From positions 128,501 through 192,500 of the forward strand of contig MVGU01001123.1 in the NCBI GenBank assembly GCA_002005505.1: a stretch of DNA of 64,000 bases, read 5' to 3'. Positions 19,475 to 29,298 of this stretch are shown piece by piece (position 1 is the first letter of the stretch; the number at the start of each line of letters is the position of its first letter). A program made the translations under genes and the position numbers. This DNA is from Botryococcus braunii (lineage: Eukaryota; Chlorophyta; Trebouxiophyceae). The notes under the pieces were generated by a model. That model was not told the DNA's origin. It saw only the letters and a program-made list of their open reading frames with translations, and made no database searches.

Positions 19475-19967
19475 ACTGCAGCAACCACGAGAGCCCTGCA
19501 ACACACATCAACACTCAACGGGAGGACCAGAGACAAGGTCTCCTTCCCCTGTTCAGCCTGCAGGCTCACCAGGGACTGACACTGAAGCCGCTGTACATCC
19601 TGAGGGGCGCAGCTGGTCCTTCCTTGACAGATTGAGAGACTGTGCACGTGGTGGGGAAGGACAATTGGGTCAAGATGAGCGTCTGCAGGCGACCCAGCAA
19701 TTGCTCAGACCCCCTTCAGGGGCTCCTACAGCAGGGGAAGCCCAAAGGTCAGCTGTGCAAGCACAGCAAAGGCAAGAGAGAGCTGAGAGGCGAACTCTCG
19801 TGTGGGAGCTGAAATCCAGAGTACAGATGTCTCCCTCTGCATCTCCTTCTGAGAGAATTACTGAGTGCCTGAGTAGAGGGAGCGGGAGCCCTTCACAAGC
19901 CACAGGTCATGGCTCAGGAGGAGGGAAAGCTGTAGAGAGAGAGAGAGTCAGGAAGCAGGGGAAGTGA
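19221..19967 (+). pseudogene. Copia C integrase-RT linker
   Basis: This is the linker frame between integrase and RT. It contains SWSFLDRLRDCARGG, matching the SWSVL...NLARGG motif in the linkers of D and E, so this frame is the genuine one here. It is rich in Glu/Arg/Gln (charged repeats such as VERERVRK). It ends at 19967 and the RT frame begins at 19964, so one indel lies on each side of the linker. Confidence 0.65.
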
Positions 19968-22030
19968 ATTCCCAGCATGGGTGCCTTAAAAAAGGGGAAA
20001 TGGGGCCTTCAGCCATCCCTGAAAATAAGGTACAACAGGATGTACAGCATAAGGTACAACAGGATGTACATGCTGAGCATCCTGCCCCTCATTTACCCCA
20101 TCCCGAGAGTGAGTCAGTGGAAGTCAGTGAGACAATCCCCTTGGCAATTGAGAGCACATGTGAGAGAATGGAGACAGCACCAGGTGCTGGAGCACACATG
20201 GGCCCAGAGAGGGAGATGCCAGCATCTCAATTGTCACAAGATCACAGTGCTCGACTGTCAACTGCCAGGTGTGAGTCTGGCAAGGAGTGCAAGAGACACG
20301 TGCCTACTACAGAACACTCTGTGAGGATGTGTGGGGAGGAGGCTGAGAGAGATGGATTCACCGAAGAAAGATTTTATGTCTTTCAATGTGAAGACAGGCC
20401 ACCCAATGAAGGGGAACCTGGGGTGAAATTCAGCAAAATTTCAGTCCCCAGAAATTATCGTGAGGCTCGACAGTCAGACCAGTGGTCTTACTGGGAGCAA
20501 GCTATGAATGAGGAAAAGAACTCATTGGACGCTCACGACACCATGGAGTATGTAGAGCGCCCATGGGGCAAGAAGGTCATTCCAGTGCACTGGATCTATT
20601 CTGCCAAAGTTGATAATTTTGGCAATGTCCTTAGATTCAAAGCACGCCTGGTAGCCCAAGGATGTCGTCAAATTCCTGGAGTAGATGTTGATGAAGTATT
20701 TGCTCCCACTAGTAGCTTTGCTGCTAGACGTGTAATTCTGAGCGTGGCTGCCCAGAGGGATTATGAAATCCATCAAGTCGACATCAAGACGGCGTTCTTG
20801 AATGGAGACTTAGAAGAGGAGGTTTACGTAACACAGCCTCCTGGGTTTGAGAATGGTGATCCCCGCGTCGTTTGCAAGCTCAACAAAGCCCTTTATGGGT
20901 TGAAGCAATCCCCTCGTGCATGGCACAAGAAGCTGGATGCTGAGATGTGCGCACTGGGCTTTGTTGCTTGTAAAAGCGATGCTGGTGTATATGTGAGGAA
21001 GAGAGCAGGAGAGAAGCCCCTGTTTATTCTCGTGTATGTGGATGATCTACTCATCATATGTAAAGATCTCAGCCTAGTGGAGTGGTTCAAGGAGCTCCTA
21101 AAGAGCAAGTTCACCATCCATGATCTAGGTGAGGTCAAAGATTTTTTGGGTTGCCAAGTCCGTCGTAACCGACAGGATAGGCAAGTTTCTATCAGCTGCA
21201 TCCCAAAGATTGAGGCTCTGCTAGATAAGTTCGGTGTGAGCGATGGCGGAAGAGTAGTGGACACTCCCATGCAAAAGGGATTCGTTCCTACTCGGATGCC
21301 CTTCGTAGAGGATGAGCGTGATGGTTCGGGTGCTGGGGTCCCCTTAGATCCAGGTCATAGATATTGTGAGCTTATTGGGTCACTGCTGTATATAGCCAAT
21401 ACAACACGACCTGATATTGCACAAGCTGTCGGCGTTCTCTCTCGCTATAGGTGTAATCCCACCACTGCCCATTGGAATGCAGCAATGCGTGTGTTGCACT
21501 ACCTTAGGGATACGAAGGACAAAGTCCTTGTACTAGGTGGCAACTCCAGTGTAGTCTTGGAGGGTTATGTAGATGCCGATTTTGCAGGTGACCTAGATAG
21601 TAGATTTTCTACGTCTGGGTATGTATTTTATGTCTTTGGCGGTGCTGTGTCATGGACCAGCAAGAAGCAAAACTCTGTGGCTACCTCAACTGTTGAGGCA
21701 GAGTTCATGGCTTCCAGCCTTGCCATCAAGGAGGCCAACTGGCTGAGGTCCTTCTTGGAGGAGATTGGAGAGCCACCTTGGAATGTTAAGATTTTCATTG
21801 ACAACCAAGGGTGCATCAACAATCTTAGGAACCCTGTGAACTCTAAGTTCACAAAGCATATCGCAGTGGCATTCCACTACGCACGTGAGGCCATTAAGTT
21901 GTGCCAAGTTGATATCCAATATGTGGAATCAGCTAAGAACCGTGCAGATGTGATGACCAAGCCATTGGTTGGTCCCGTGTTCAGGAAACATGTCGATGCT
22001 CTAGGTCTACTCACTCTGTATCAAGAGTGA
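19964..22030 (+). CDS. Copia C reverse transcriptase and RNase H
   Basis: This 688-aa frame opens with a variable charged region containing the repeat KVQQDVQHKVQQDV. RT follows: KVIPVHWIYSAK, FKARLVAQGCRQ, DVDEVFAPTSS, HQVDIKTAFLNG, YGLKQSPRAWH and the catalytic LVYVDDLLI. RNase H follows with LEGYVDADFAGD, STVEAEFMA and KHIAVAFHYAR. Both catalytic regions look intact. The stop at 22028-22030 is followed by the polypurine tract GACAAGGGGAAG and the LTR. The enzyme copies element RNA into DNA in cytoplasmic particles. Confidence 0.9.
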   Translation: MNSQHGCLKKGEMGPSAIPENKVQQDVQHKVQQDVHAEHPAPHLPHPESESVEVSETIPLAIESTCERMETAPGAGAHMGPEREMPASQLSQDHSARLSTARCESGKECKRHVPTTEHSVRMCGEEAERDGFTEERFYVFQCEDRPPNEGEPGVKFSKISVPRNYREARQSDQWSYWEQAMNEEKNSLDAHDTMEYVERPWGKKVIPVHWIYSAKVDNFGNVLRFKARLVAQGCRQIPGVDVDEVFAPTSSFAARRVILSVAAQRDYEIHQVDIKTAFLNGDLEEEVYVTQPPGFENGDPRVVCKLNKALYGLKQSPRAWHKKLDAEMCALGFVACKSDAGVYVRKRAGEKPLFILVYVDDLLIICKDLSLVEWFKELLKSKFTIHDLGEVKDFLGCQVRRNRQDRQVSISCIPKIEALLDKFGVSDGGRVVDTPMQKGFVPTRMPFVEDERDGSGAGVPLDPGHRYCELIGSLLYIANTTRPDIAQAVGVLSRYRCNPTTAHWNAAMRVLHYLRDTKDKVLVLGGNSSVVLEGYVDADFAGDLDSRFSTSGYVFYVFGGAVSWTSKKQNSVATSTVEAEFMASSLAIKEANWLRSFLEEIGEPPWNVKIFIDNQGCINNLRNPVNSKFTKHIAVAFHYAREAIKLCQVDIQYVESAKNRADVMTKPLVGPVFRKHVDALGLLTLYQE

Positions 22031-22043
22031 AGACAAGGGGAAG

Positions 22044-22795
22044 TGTTACATTTTGTGACATATAGTGAGATTGCCTTCCTCTTGAACAGACATGAACTCT
22101 TGAAAGGAACTGATAAACATTGGCATGAACAAAGGCATACATGAGACGATTATCACAGAGAAGTGTAATTGAGCACAAGGTCATGTTATGAATAGTGTCG
22201 TACGGTATTCGCACGTGGTTGCCAGATCAACGCGTGATCTTGCAACGCTGGTATTTGAAAGGCAAGCAGCGGAGTTGAATGTCACTTGCCTAGCACTATC
22301 AATGATTGATGCATGTGTGAAGACAGCAAGTGTTTTGCTTATGGCGTAAGGCCGTCACACGGACTGCCTAGCCAACTAAGACAACTGATCACTCGCTCTG
22401 CTCGTGCTTGCAGGTAAGGCCGATTGGCCTAGTTAGACATGTTAAGACATGCATGGACAAGTTACTTGCTTACTATAACTTAATTGTTGAACATCTGTAT
22501 CTTCATCGGTTGTGGGTGTCATACCTATGAGTGAAGATCAGGGAGACAAGTGTCGTGCAAGATATTTGTTAGCGTATGCAAGGATTTATGTTATGGAGGC
22601 TCAACTGCGTTAGCATAAGAAGACTCTAAATGTAAACACTTGCCTAGCACTATCAATGATTGATGCATGTGTGAAGACAGCAAGTGTTTTGCTTATGGCG
22701 TAAGGCCGTCACACGGACTGCCTAGCCAACTATGACAACTGATCACTCGCTCTGCTCGTGCTTGCAGGTCTTCAGCCCATAACCTAAATGTAAGA
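22044..22795 (+). repeat. Copia C 3' LTR
   Basis: 752 bp. It is the same as the 5' LTR except that R1 ends CAG|GTAAGG here. It ends ATGTAAGA and is followed by TSD TTATC. Confidence 0.93.
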
Positions 22796-22977
22796 TTATC
22801 GTATATACAAGGGTGGGGGTATATGGCGAGAGAGCAGAGATGTCATCTTTGTGGAGCACCTCAGAGGGGCCTCTCGTATCGGTCTCAGTGTGACTCCAGC
22901 TCAGTCTGAGGAATTTCTGTGTCCTGTTTCCCCTGAGACCAGCATCTCCCAACAGTACCCAGAGATAGTTCATGTAT
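22796..22977 (+). pseudogene. Element A integrase end
   Basis: The A frame resumes after C with RIYKGGGIW, VIFVEHLRGASRIGLSV and the start of the linker, matching F. It is cut again at 22977 by copia D (TSD TGTAT), then continues at 30011. Confidence 0.85.
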
Positions 22978-23671
22978 TGTAAAAGGTTATGGGCAATCGG
23001 CTTTCCCTGTACAAAGCAGACAGGTCGTCAATAGACGAAGTTACTCCAGCTACAGTCCGTACGACTGTCTGCTGAGTGCCACACACAACTGTTGGACAAG
23101 ACTAGCATCTGGTAATGCCCAGCATCTTTCACAACCAGTTCCGTTACATCATTATCTTGTACACAAGCACCGATCAAGCAATCACTAGATAAGGCTCTAG
23201 ACGGCTACGTTCAAGTACATGCCTATACTCCCTGAAGTCACTGTCCCTTATCTGTTTGAGTGACTACAGGGTACACTAAGCTTGTTCACTCTCACAATAG
23301 CAACAATGATACAACACACACTGCCGCACCGTACCTGTACAAAGCAGACAGGTCGTCAATAGACGAAGTTACTCCAGCTACAGTCCGTACGACTGTCTGC
23401 TGAGTGCCACACACAACTGTTGGACAAGACTAGCATCTGGTAATGCCCAGCATCTTTCACAACCAGTTGGTATTCACTCCGGTGGGGCAGCCTTAAGAGT
23501 TCATCCGACAAACGTGTGATCTAGATAGGATTGTACCTTATGTTCGAAAACGTCCAGAATCTGCCGTGTCTCAAGGTACCTTATGTTCTCAATGGACCCA
23601 TATCCTAATAGTGCACACATGAAGATCACTTAAAGCACAAGGCATTCAATAATAATGTTCAGAACTCAACA
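22978..23671 (-). repeat. Copia D 3' LTR
   Basis: 694 bp; minus strand TGTTGAGTTC...CCTTTTACA. R1 is 23335-23468 and R2 is 23007-23140, both 134 bp and identical as read. R1 ends TGTACAG followed by GTACGG; R2 ends TGTACAG followed by GGAAAG. The predicted intron is 23007-23334 (328 bp). Confidence 0.92.
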
Positions 23672-23691
23672 CTTCCCCTTGCCTGCATGCT

Positions 23692-25932
23692 TTATGTGTA
23701 TCTTCTCAAATCTAGTGAATCACGATGACCAACAAACACGGGCTTGGCAAGTGGCTTGGTCATAATGTCAGCCACATTGCGAGCAGATTCCACATAGAGG
23801 ATATCTACCTGCCCAAGTGCCATAGCTTCCCTAGCGTAGTGGAAGCTTACTGCAACGTGCTTTGTGAATTTGGAATACAGGGGGTTCCGTAAATTATCCT
23901 TGGTTGTCATCCATCCTTGGTTGTCACAGAAAATTTTGACCCTCCAAGGTGCAGCCCCTATCTCTTCCAAGAAGCCCCTTAGCCAGTTGGCTTCCTTCAC
24001 AATATGGCCAGCTGCCATAAACTCAGCTTGCACAGTTGAGGTAGCAACTGAGCTCTGCTTCTTGCTTCCCCAAACCACGGCACTACCATAGACTGATAGA
24101 ACATAGCCAGTGGTGGAATACCTGTGGTCCAGGTCCCCAGCATAGTCGGCATCAACATAGCCTTCTAGCTCAGGGCCCTTTCCACCCAGAGTAAGAGCTA
24201 ACTCTCTGGTATCTCTCAAGTACTTCAGCACTCGAATGGCCTCATTCCAGTGTGAGGTAGTGGGTGTCATTCTATACCTTGACAACACTCCAACAGCCTG
24301 AGAAATGTCAGGCCGGGTCGTATTGGCTATGTACAGCAACGATCCAATTAACTCACAGTATCGATGACCAGGTGGCAGAGGGGTACCAGCCCCATGTGAC
24401 ATACCATCTGAGGACTCGGGTCTGCTGCTAGCCACGAAGTCCTTGGACATGGGGGTATCAACCCCACGTCCATCATCAGCAACGCCAAACTTCTCCACAA
24501 GAGCATCAATCTTGGGAGTGCAACTCATGGAAATAGTGCCCTGAACTCTATTGCGTAGGACCTGACACCCCAGGAAATCATTCACCTCTCCCAAATCATG
24601 GATGGTGAAGTCCTTCTTCAATAACTCTTTCCCCCAATCAATCTCTGCAACCACTCTGGCAACTATGAGAAGATCATCGACATAAACAAGAATAAACGAC
24701 AGATTACCATCAGGGGCCCTCCTGATGTATACCCCAGCGTCGCTCTTGCACACACTATACCCCATCACGCTCAACTTGTCGCTCAAGGTCTTGTGCCAAG
24801 CCCGTGGGGCTTGCTTAAGACCGTAGAGTGCCTTCCTGAGCTTGCACACAACTCTCGTGTTGCCATTCTCAAATCCTGGTGGTTGGGTCACATAGACCTC
24901 TTCCTCCAACTCCCCATTGAGAAAAGCTGTCTTGATATCCACTTGGTGGATCTCAAGATTTTGTGTGGCAGCCACTGCCAGCACAGCTCTCCTAGCACCA
25001 TAGCTGCTGGTAGGTGCAAAAACCTCACCAACATCTATACCAGGAATCTGTCTGCAACCCTGGGCAACCAATCTTGCTTTAAACCGAGTGACATTCCCAT
25101 GTGCATCGTTTTTTGTAGAAAAAATCCAATGAACAGGGATAACTTTCTGCCCATGGGGTCTTTCCACATACTGCATAACCTCATGGGTGTCTAAAGACTC
25201 CATCTCCTCTTGCATTGCCTGCTGCCAGAACTCCCACTGAGGTGAGCGCTGGGCTTCCCTCAAGTTTGAGGGCACGTGAACTTTTCCCAACCTGACAGAA
25301 GGTACACTCTGTACCTTATGCTGTGGTGCAGCAGGGCTGTCAGCCTTACTGGTGCTGTTCCCTTCTCTCTCTCTCTCTCCCTGGTTGCCAGAATAAGGTA
25401 CATTATGTACCTTATGCTGGGACTGGGCAGTACTGCCGGGATTATCTGATTCCTTCTCAAGTCTCTCTCTCTCTCCTTGACTACTGGACTCATGTGCAGC
25501 ACCCTTACATTCTCGCACCTTCCGCAATGCAGAGGGGAGCAGCAGCTCTCTCTCTCTCTCTCTCCTAGACTCACACTTGGGCACACTACCCAGACTTGCC
25601 TGAGCTGCGCCTACAATGTCAGCCTGCACACCATAAGCATGACTAGCCAGTGACTGGGATTGGGCACCAGCTTCCCCTACTGCTGGCATGTCTAACCCAC
25701 TACTCTCATCTCTTACATTTGCACCGAACATAGCCTCGACTGTTTCAACCTGCCCCTGCATATCAGGGAGACCAACCATGTTTGGCTCACTCACAATTGC
25801 CTGACCTGGGTCAGGGGCATGCAATGGGATGTCAGAATGCTCTCTCCTAGCCACGCGCTGTACATAACGCTGCTCCCTTGTAAGGGTGGTCCCTGGAGGA
25901 AGGGGAATTTGTGACTTCCCCTGCATTCGCAA
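23692..25932 (-). CDS. Copia D linker, reverse transcriptase and RNase H
   Basis: This 746-aa frame continues in phase with the integrase frame after a single TAG. The N-terminal linker (about 230 aa) holds charged Arg/Glu repeats encoded by CT-rich DNA and two copies of HKVQ-VP encoded by palindromic GTACCTTATG repeats. RT has KVIPVHWIFST, FKARLVAQGCRQIPG, HQVDIKTAFLNGE, YGLKQAPRAWH and LVYVDDLLI. RNase H has LEGYVDADYAGD, STVQAEFMA and KHVAVSFHYAR. A short oddity, MTTKD in place of IS after CDNQGW, appears to be a small insertion near 23900. A conserved DIMTKPLAKPVF end precedes the PPT. Confidence 0.85.
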   Translation of the reverse strand: MRMQGKSQIPLPPGTTLTREQRYVQRVARREHSDIPLHAPDPGQAIVSEPNMVGLPDMQGQVETVEAMFGANVRDESSGLDMPAVGEAGAQSQSLASHAYGVQADIVGAAQASLGSVPKCESRRERERELLLPSALRKVRECKGAAHESSSQGERERLEKESDNPGSTAQSQHKVHNVPYSGNQGEREREGNSTSKADSPAAPQHKVQSVPSVRLGKVHVPSNLREAQRSPQWEFWQQAMQEEMESLDTHEVMQYVERPHGQKVIPVHWIFSTKNDAHGNVTRFKARLVAQGCRQIPGIDVGEVFAPTSSYGARRAVLAVAATQNLEIHQVDIKTAFLNGELEEEVYVTQPPGFENGNTRVVCKLRKALYGLKQAPRAWHKTLSDKLSVMGYSVCKSDAGVYIRRAPDGNLSFILVYVDDLLIVARVVAEIDWGKELLKKDFTIHDLGEVNDFLGCQVLRNRVQGTISMSCTPKIDALVEKFGVADDGRGVDTPMSKDFVASSRPESSDGMSHGAGTPLPPGHRYCELIGSLLYIANTTRPDISQAVGVLSRYRMTPTTSHWNEAIRVLKYLRDTRELALTLGGKGPELEGYVDADYAGDLDHRYSTTGYVLSVYGSAVVWGSKKQSSVATSTVQAEFMAAGHIVKEANWLRGFLEEIGAAPWRVKIFCDNQGWMTTKDNLRNPLYSKFTKHVAVSFHYAREAMALGQVDILYVESARNVADIMTKPLAKPVFVGHRDSLDLRRYT

Positions 25933-25935
25933 CCC

Positions 25936-27336
25936 CTACTGTACCTTCTGCATTTTTTCTACCTGGGATTGAGTTTCTACACCCCCCCTGGCCAGATTCT
26001 GCATATGCTCAAGCACCGACCATGAGTGCTGAGATGGTTCTGGGGTCCCAACAGTAGAATCCAGGCTGGTGGGGGTTCCTTGGTCATGTGCTGCTATGGT
26101 CCCGTCTCCAGACTGATCCCCAGCACAAAGTCCAGAGGTCCCAGGAGCCCCAGTGGAAAGCGTCTCCACTCCATGGTCATCCTCCTCATCCCAGAACGTG
26201 GGTGGAGCAGCAGAGGGAATTGCTTGAGGCGTTGCCAGATTCTCACTGCCAAGGGGGGGTGATATCCTAGAATCATAGACAGACCCAGGCTGGACCTTTG
26301 ATAGACCCACTCTCTCAGCCCCCCTCAAGTGCTCGATAAAGCTGACGTCCCTACTCTCCTTCCACACTCCATTCCCCACGTACACACGATACGCTTTAGA
26401 CTCGGGACAATAACCAGTAAACATCCCAGGGATGGTCTTGGGCCCAAAAACAGACCTTTGGCCACTGGGAATGTGCACATGGGCTACACAGCCAAACGTG
26501 CGCAGCACAGACACATCAGGTTTGACACCAAAGAATAATTCCATGGGGGTCAGGGACCTGCCTGAAGTAGGACCCACATTGTAGAGGAGGGTAGCTGTCT
26601 CAAGCGCCTCCTTCCAAAGGGAAGGGTCTGCTGCAGCATGGACCAACAGAGTCCTTGTTCGCTCCTTCAGGGTCCTATTCATCCTCTCCGCCACCCCATT
26701 CTGCTGAGGCGTGTAGGGCGCTGAGGACTCCATCTTAGTGCCCTGCTGAGCACAAAACTCTTTGAATTGCTGGTTCAGGAACTCTGAACCCCTGTCAGTC
26801 CTCACACACTTCACAACCGTGCCTCGTTGGGTCTGCCAAAAACGGAGCAGGTCTATCACAGCCTGTGGGATGCAATCCTTTGACTTCACAGGCAGGGAGG
26901 CAACTTGGTGTGAACTTTCATCCACTACAGTGACCCAATATCGTTCACCTGTGATGGTAGGAGGTGATATGGGACTCACAGTATCCACATGGACTCTATC
27001 GAGTGGGTTATGGGCAGGCCTGGAAGATACAGGGAAAGGAGGTCTGGAGTGTTTCCCTTGTATACACGATTCACAGTGCTTGGGGCACTCAGAGCAGGGA
27101 GCAAGGGAGATATTGATTCCTGTAACCAGATCTTCCTTGGAGAACCTCTGCATGCTGCTGGCACCAGGATGACCTAACCTAGCATGCCACAGAGATCTCT
27201 CGCTACACACGTGTCCTTTCTTAAGATGAGACGCCTCAGCCATGTGATCAATATGTCTGCAGCCAACTTGCTGCCCTCTGACAGGACTAACAAACTCCAA
27301 AAAAAAACAGACCTCGTGCGCGGGTGATATCTCCAC
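25936..27336 (-). CDS. Copia D integrase
   Basis: This 466-aa frame opens where the gag-protease frame ends after a T-run indel. It contains the GAG-pre-integrase zinc region (WHARLGHPGASSM...CPKHCESCIQGK) and the integrase core: RVHVDTVSP, RTDRGSEFLNQ and TPQQNGVAERMNRT, giving D, D and E at DD35E-type spacing. It then has the conserved GVKPDVSVLRTFGCVAHVHIP and the SWSVLEHMQNLARGG linker motif. It ends KMQKVQ at a TAG (25936-25938), after which the same frame continues into RT. Integrase inserts the cDNA and leaves 5-bp duplications, as seen around every element here. Confidence 0.85.
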   Translation of the reverse strand: MEISPAHEVCFFLEFVSPVRGQQVGCRHIDHMAEASHLKKGHVCSERSLWHARLGHPGASSMQRFSKEDLVTGINISLAPCSECPKHCESCIQGKHSRPPFPVSSRPAHNPLDRVHVDTVSPISPPTITGERYWVTVVDESSHQVASLPVKSKDCIPQAVIDLLRFWQTQRGTVVKCVRTDRGSEFLNQQFKEFCAQQGTKMESSAPYTPQQNGVAERMNRTLKERTRTLLVHAAADPSLWKEALETATLLYNVGPTSGRSLTPMELFFGVKPDVSVLRTFGCVAHVHIPSGQRSVFGPKTIPGMFTGYCPESKAYRVYVGNGVWKESRDVSFIEHLRGAERVGLSKVQPGSVYDSRISPPLGSENLATPQAIPSAAPPTFWDEEDDHGVETLSTGAPGTSGLCAGDQSGDGTIAAHDQGTPTSLDSTVGTPEPSQHSWSVLEHMQNLARGGVETQSQVEKMQKVQ

Positions 27337-28921
27337 ACCACCCTTCAGGTCCCTTCATGGCTGTGTAACCACCTGCAGTGTCAGTAAGGAAAGATGCTCC
27401 ATCCTGAATTGCACCAGTGACTGAAATGAGGTTGGTATGCGCAGAAGGAACACACTGCACATTGTGCAGCCAGAATACTTCGTGCCTTGCATTCACAAGG
27501 CATACAGACCCAGATGCAATGATTCCTCCCTTGGCGTCTGAGGTTGCCAAGTGCAGAGGAAGAGGCTGTCCATGCATAACTGGATTATGGAGCAATGAGA
27601 GATCATTGACTATATGCACAGAGGCACCATTATCTATTAACCAAGATGTGCTGCTAGCTCCATGCGAAGTTGGGGCAAGCACATTGAGAGAGATAAACAT
27701 CGCCTCACCAGAAGGAGGGGGTGGAGGTGGTAAATGCCACCCCGGAAACGTGTGTTGACTTGTTGGATAGTTATATGCTGAAGGTGGTCCAGGGCTGGAA
27801 GCGGATGAAGGCGGGCCACCCCGGCCAGATCCATGGTCCCACCAGGCTTGAGGAGACGACTGTGGGCCTCCCTGGCCCCAGTAAGCTGCAGGCCCAACGC
27901 TTGCCGCTTGCATGTTTTGATGCAGAGCCTGCAGCTGCCTGAGCGGTCCGCAGTCAGTCATGAAGTGGCCCTTTGCCTTGCAGAAGTGGCATGTAAGCTC
28001 CTCTCTGGGCCTTCTTGCCCTGCCAGGTCCACGCCCCCTGCCACCAAAAGTAGTTGCAGAGGGGCCAGCGGGAGGCTGTTCGTTTGCTGGTAGTGCTGCT
28101 CCAACTCCCGGTACTGCTCCCACTCCTGGTGCAGCTCCAGCGCTTGATGACGCTCCAGCTACCCCCCCAGAGGGACCAGCCACTGCTGCAGCTGCCATGG
28201 CCTGAGGTGTTCCCTCTGCAGGTGGGTCCTTGTACCCACGGCTGGCTGCGGCGCGCAGGATTCTTTGAATCAGCTCCAATGGCGGCTTGTCGGTTGCCAT
28301 AACCTTCAGGGACTCGATCCTCAGCACAGGAGGGAGGCCCTTCACCATCAGCTCCCCAACATTGTGGTCCAAGAGGATGAACGCGTTGTTTCTGAGACTT
28401 GTAGCCAGATCCATCATTCTGTAGAGGTAGACCTTGAGTGTCTCCCCTGTCTTGATGCCCTGCTCCATTTCCTTGTACCACTCAAGGTTGATGTCTTGGT
28501 TGCTCCCTCCAGTGTGACTGTCCTTCACCCACGTGATGAAGTCGAACGCTGCTTTGTGGCATGAGATCTGAGAATGCCAGATGACTGGAACTGACTGGAT
28601 CAGCCACTGCTTGATGGCTGAGTTCTCCACCGACCCTGGCATTGGCCTCTCCAAAGCTGCTCTGACCCCCTTGGTGTTTGCGCACGCCTCCAAAGCTTCA
28701 TACCAAAATTCAAAATTGCGCCCTCCATCATCAAGCATGACGGTCATCTTTGGATTAGAGGTATTGGGGATGTAGGCTGCCTTGTCAATCTCCACCTTTG
28801 GTTCTGCAGTGGCTGATTGTGTCCCGGTCATAGACTGCCCTGGAGTGGCCCCACTGACTTCTCCAGGTTGAGACATTGCTGTTTCACTGCTACTTTCCTT
28901 TTCTTTGCCCCTTTTTGTCAT
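27287..28921 (-). CDS. gag: Copia D Gag and protease
   Basis: 544 aa from the ATG at 28921 (MTKRGKEKE). The Gag capsid region (about residues 50-260) includes FEFWYEALEA, WYKEMEQGIKTGETL and LIQRILRAA. An Ala/Gly/Pro-rich stretch leads to the zinc knuckle CHFCKAKGHFMTDC. The protease site is WLIDNGASVHIVND: Asn replaces the usual Ser/Thr of D-S/T-G, a change likely to impair catalysis. The frame runs off at 27287 after a 9-base A run on the plus strand (27299-27307). Element E reads through the equivalent place (LFFLEWV), so this is an indel rather than a designed end. Confidence 0.85.
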   Translation of the reverse strand: MTKRGKEKESSSETAMSQPGEVSGATPGQSMTGTQSATAEPKVEIDKAAYIPNTSNPKMTVMLDDGGRNFEFWYEALEACANTKGVRAALERPMPGSVENSAIKQWLIQSVPVIWHSQISCHKAAFDFITWVKDSHTGGSNQDINLEWYKEMEQGIKTGETLKVYLYRMMDLATSLRNNAFILLDHNVGELMVKGLPPVLRIESLKVMATDKPPLELIQRILRAAASRGYKDPPAEGTPQAMAAAAVAGPSGGVAGASSSAGAAPGVGAVPGVGAALPANEQPPAGPSATTFGGRGRGPGRARRPREELTCHFCKAKGHFMTDCGPLRQLQALHQNMQAASVGPAAYWGQGGPQSSPQAWWDHGSGRGGPPSSASSPGPPSAYNYPTSQHTFPGWHLPPPPPPSGEAMFISLNVLAPTSHGASSTSWLIDNGASVHIVNDLSLLHNPVMHGQPLPLHLATSDAKGGIIASGSVCLVNARHEVFWLHNVQCVPSAHTNLISVTGAIQDGASFLTDTAGGYTAMKGPEGWCGDITRARGLFFFGVC

Positions 28922-29128
28922 ACTATTGTCACTTCACCAGCCAAACTTACTCATAAACTTCTGGAATGCAGCAATACCCTACAATTCCCTCCATGTCATG
29001 GAAATTTACCAGCCAGTCTTGCACAGTAGTAGCAGATATGTTCCCCTCAGAAGTTTGCGCCGGAGTCCGGCCCGACTCACTCAGTGCTTCTAGACAACGT
29101 CTATGAATGATAAAGCACAGCTAAAACT

Positions 29129-29212
29129 TCAATTATGAATTTCCCAGAAAGGTAAACTGTGAGTAAGATAATGGTCCTGGTACACTCGAGTTCCCTTGCG
29201 CCGCTGCGCCAT
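29129..29212 (-). CDS. Copia D short basic leader ORF
   Basis: A 27-aa ORF, MAQRRKGTRVYQDHY..., lies between the primer-binding site and gag. It sits where elements A and F have the H3-tail-like ORF and shares a basic MA-x-R/K start, but has no H3 match. It may be an unrelated upstream ORF. Confidence 0.25.
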   Translation of the reverse strand: MAQRRKGTRVYQDHYLTHSLPFWEIHN

Positions 29213-29298
29213 GCTCGAGCTCCTTTGTTGACGCTTACGTCTGACCCATCCGTAGACGACCTTCACTCCTGCTTTTACTTGGCTCAGCTGGAAGCGCG

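Larger units (their letters stand above)
16916..22795 (+). mobile_element. Copia element C, gag-less
   Basis: 5,880 bp with 752-bp LTRs (16916-17667, 22044-22795) and TSD TTATC (16911-16915, 22796-22800). I see only about one difference between the LTRs, so it is a recent insertion. It has protease, integrase, linker, RT and RNase H but no Gag capsid or zinc knuckle: the protease frame begins about 30 bp after the primer-binding site. It must depend on Gag from another element. Two frame changes occur in the linker. Confidence 0.93.

Noticed and set aside
27287..27336. Programmed frameshift at the A/T run between the D gag-protease and integrase frames
   Set aside because: The related element E reads through the same position in one frame with a shorter run, so this is an indel.
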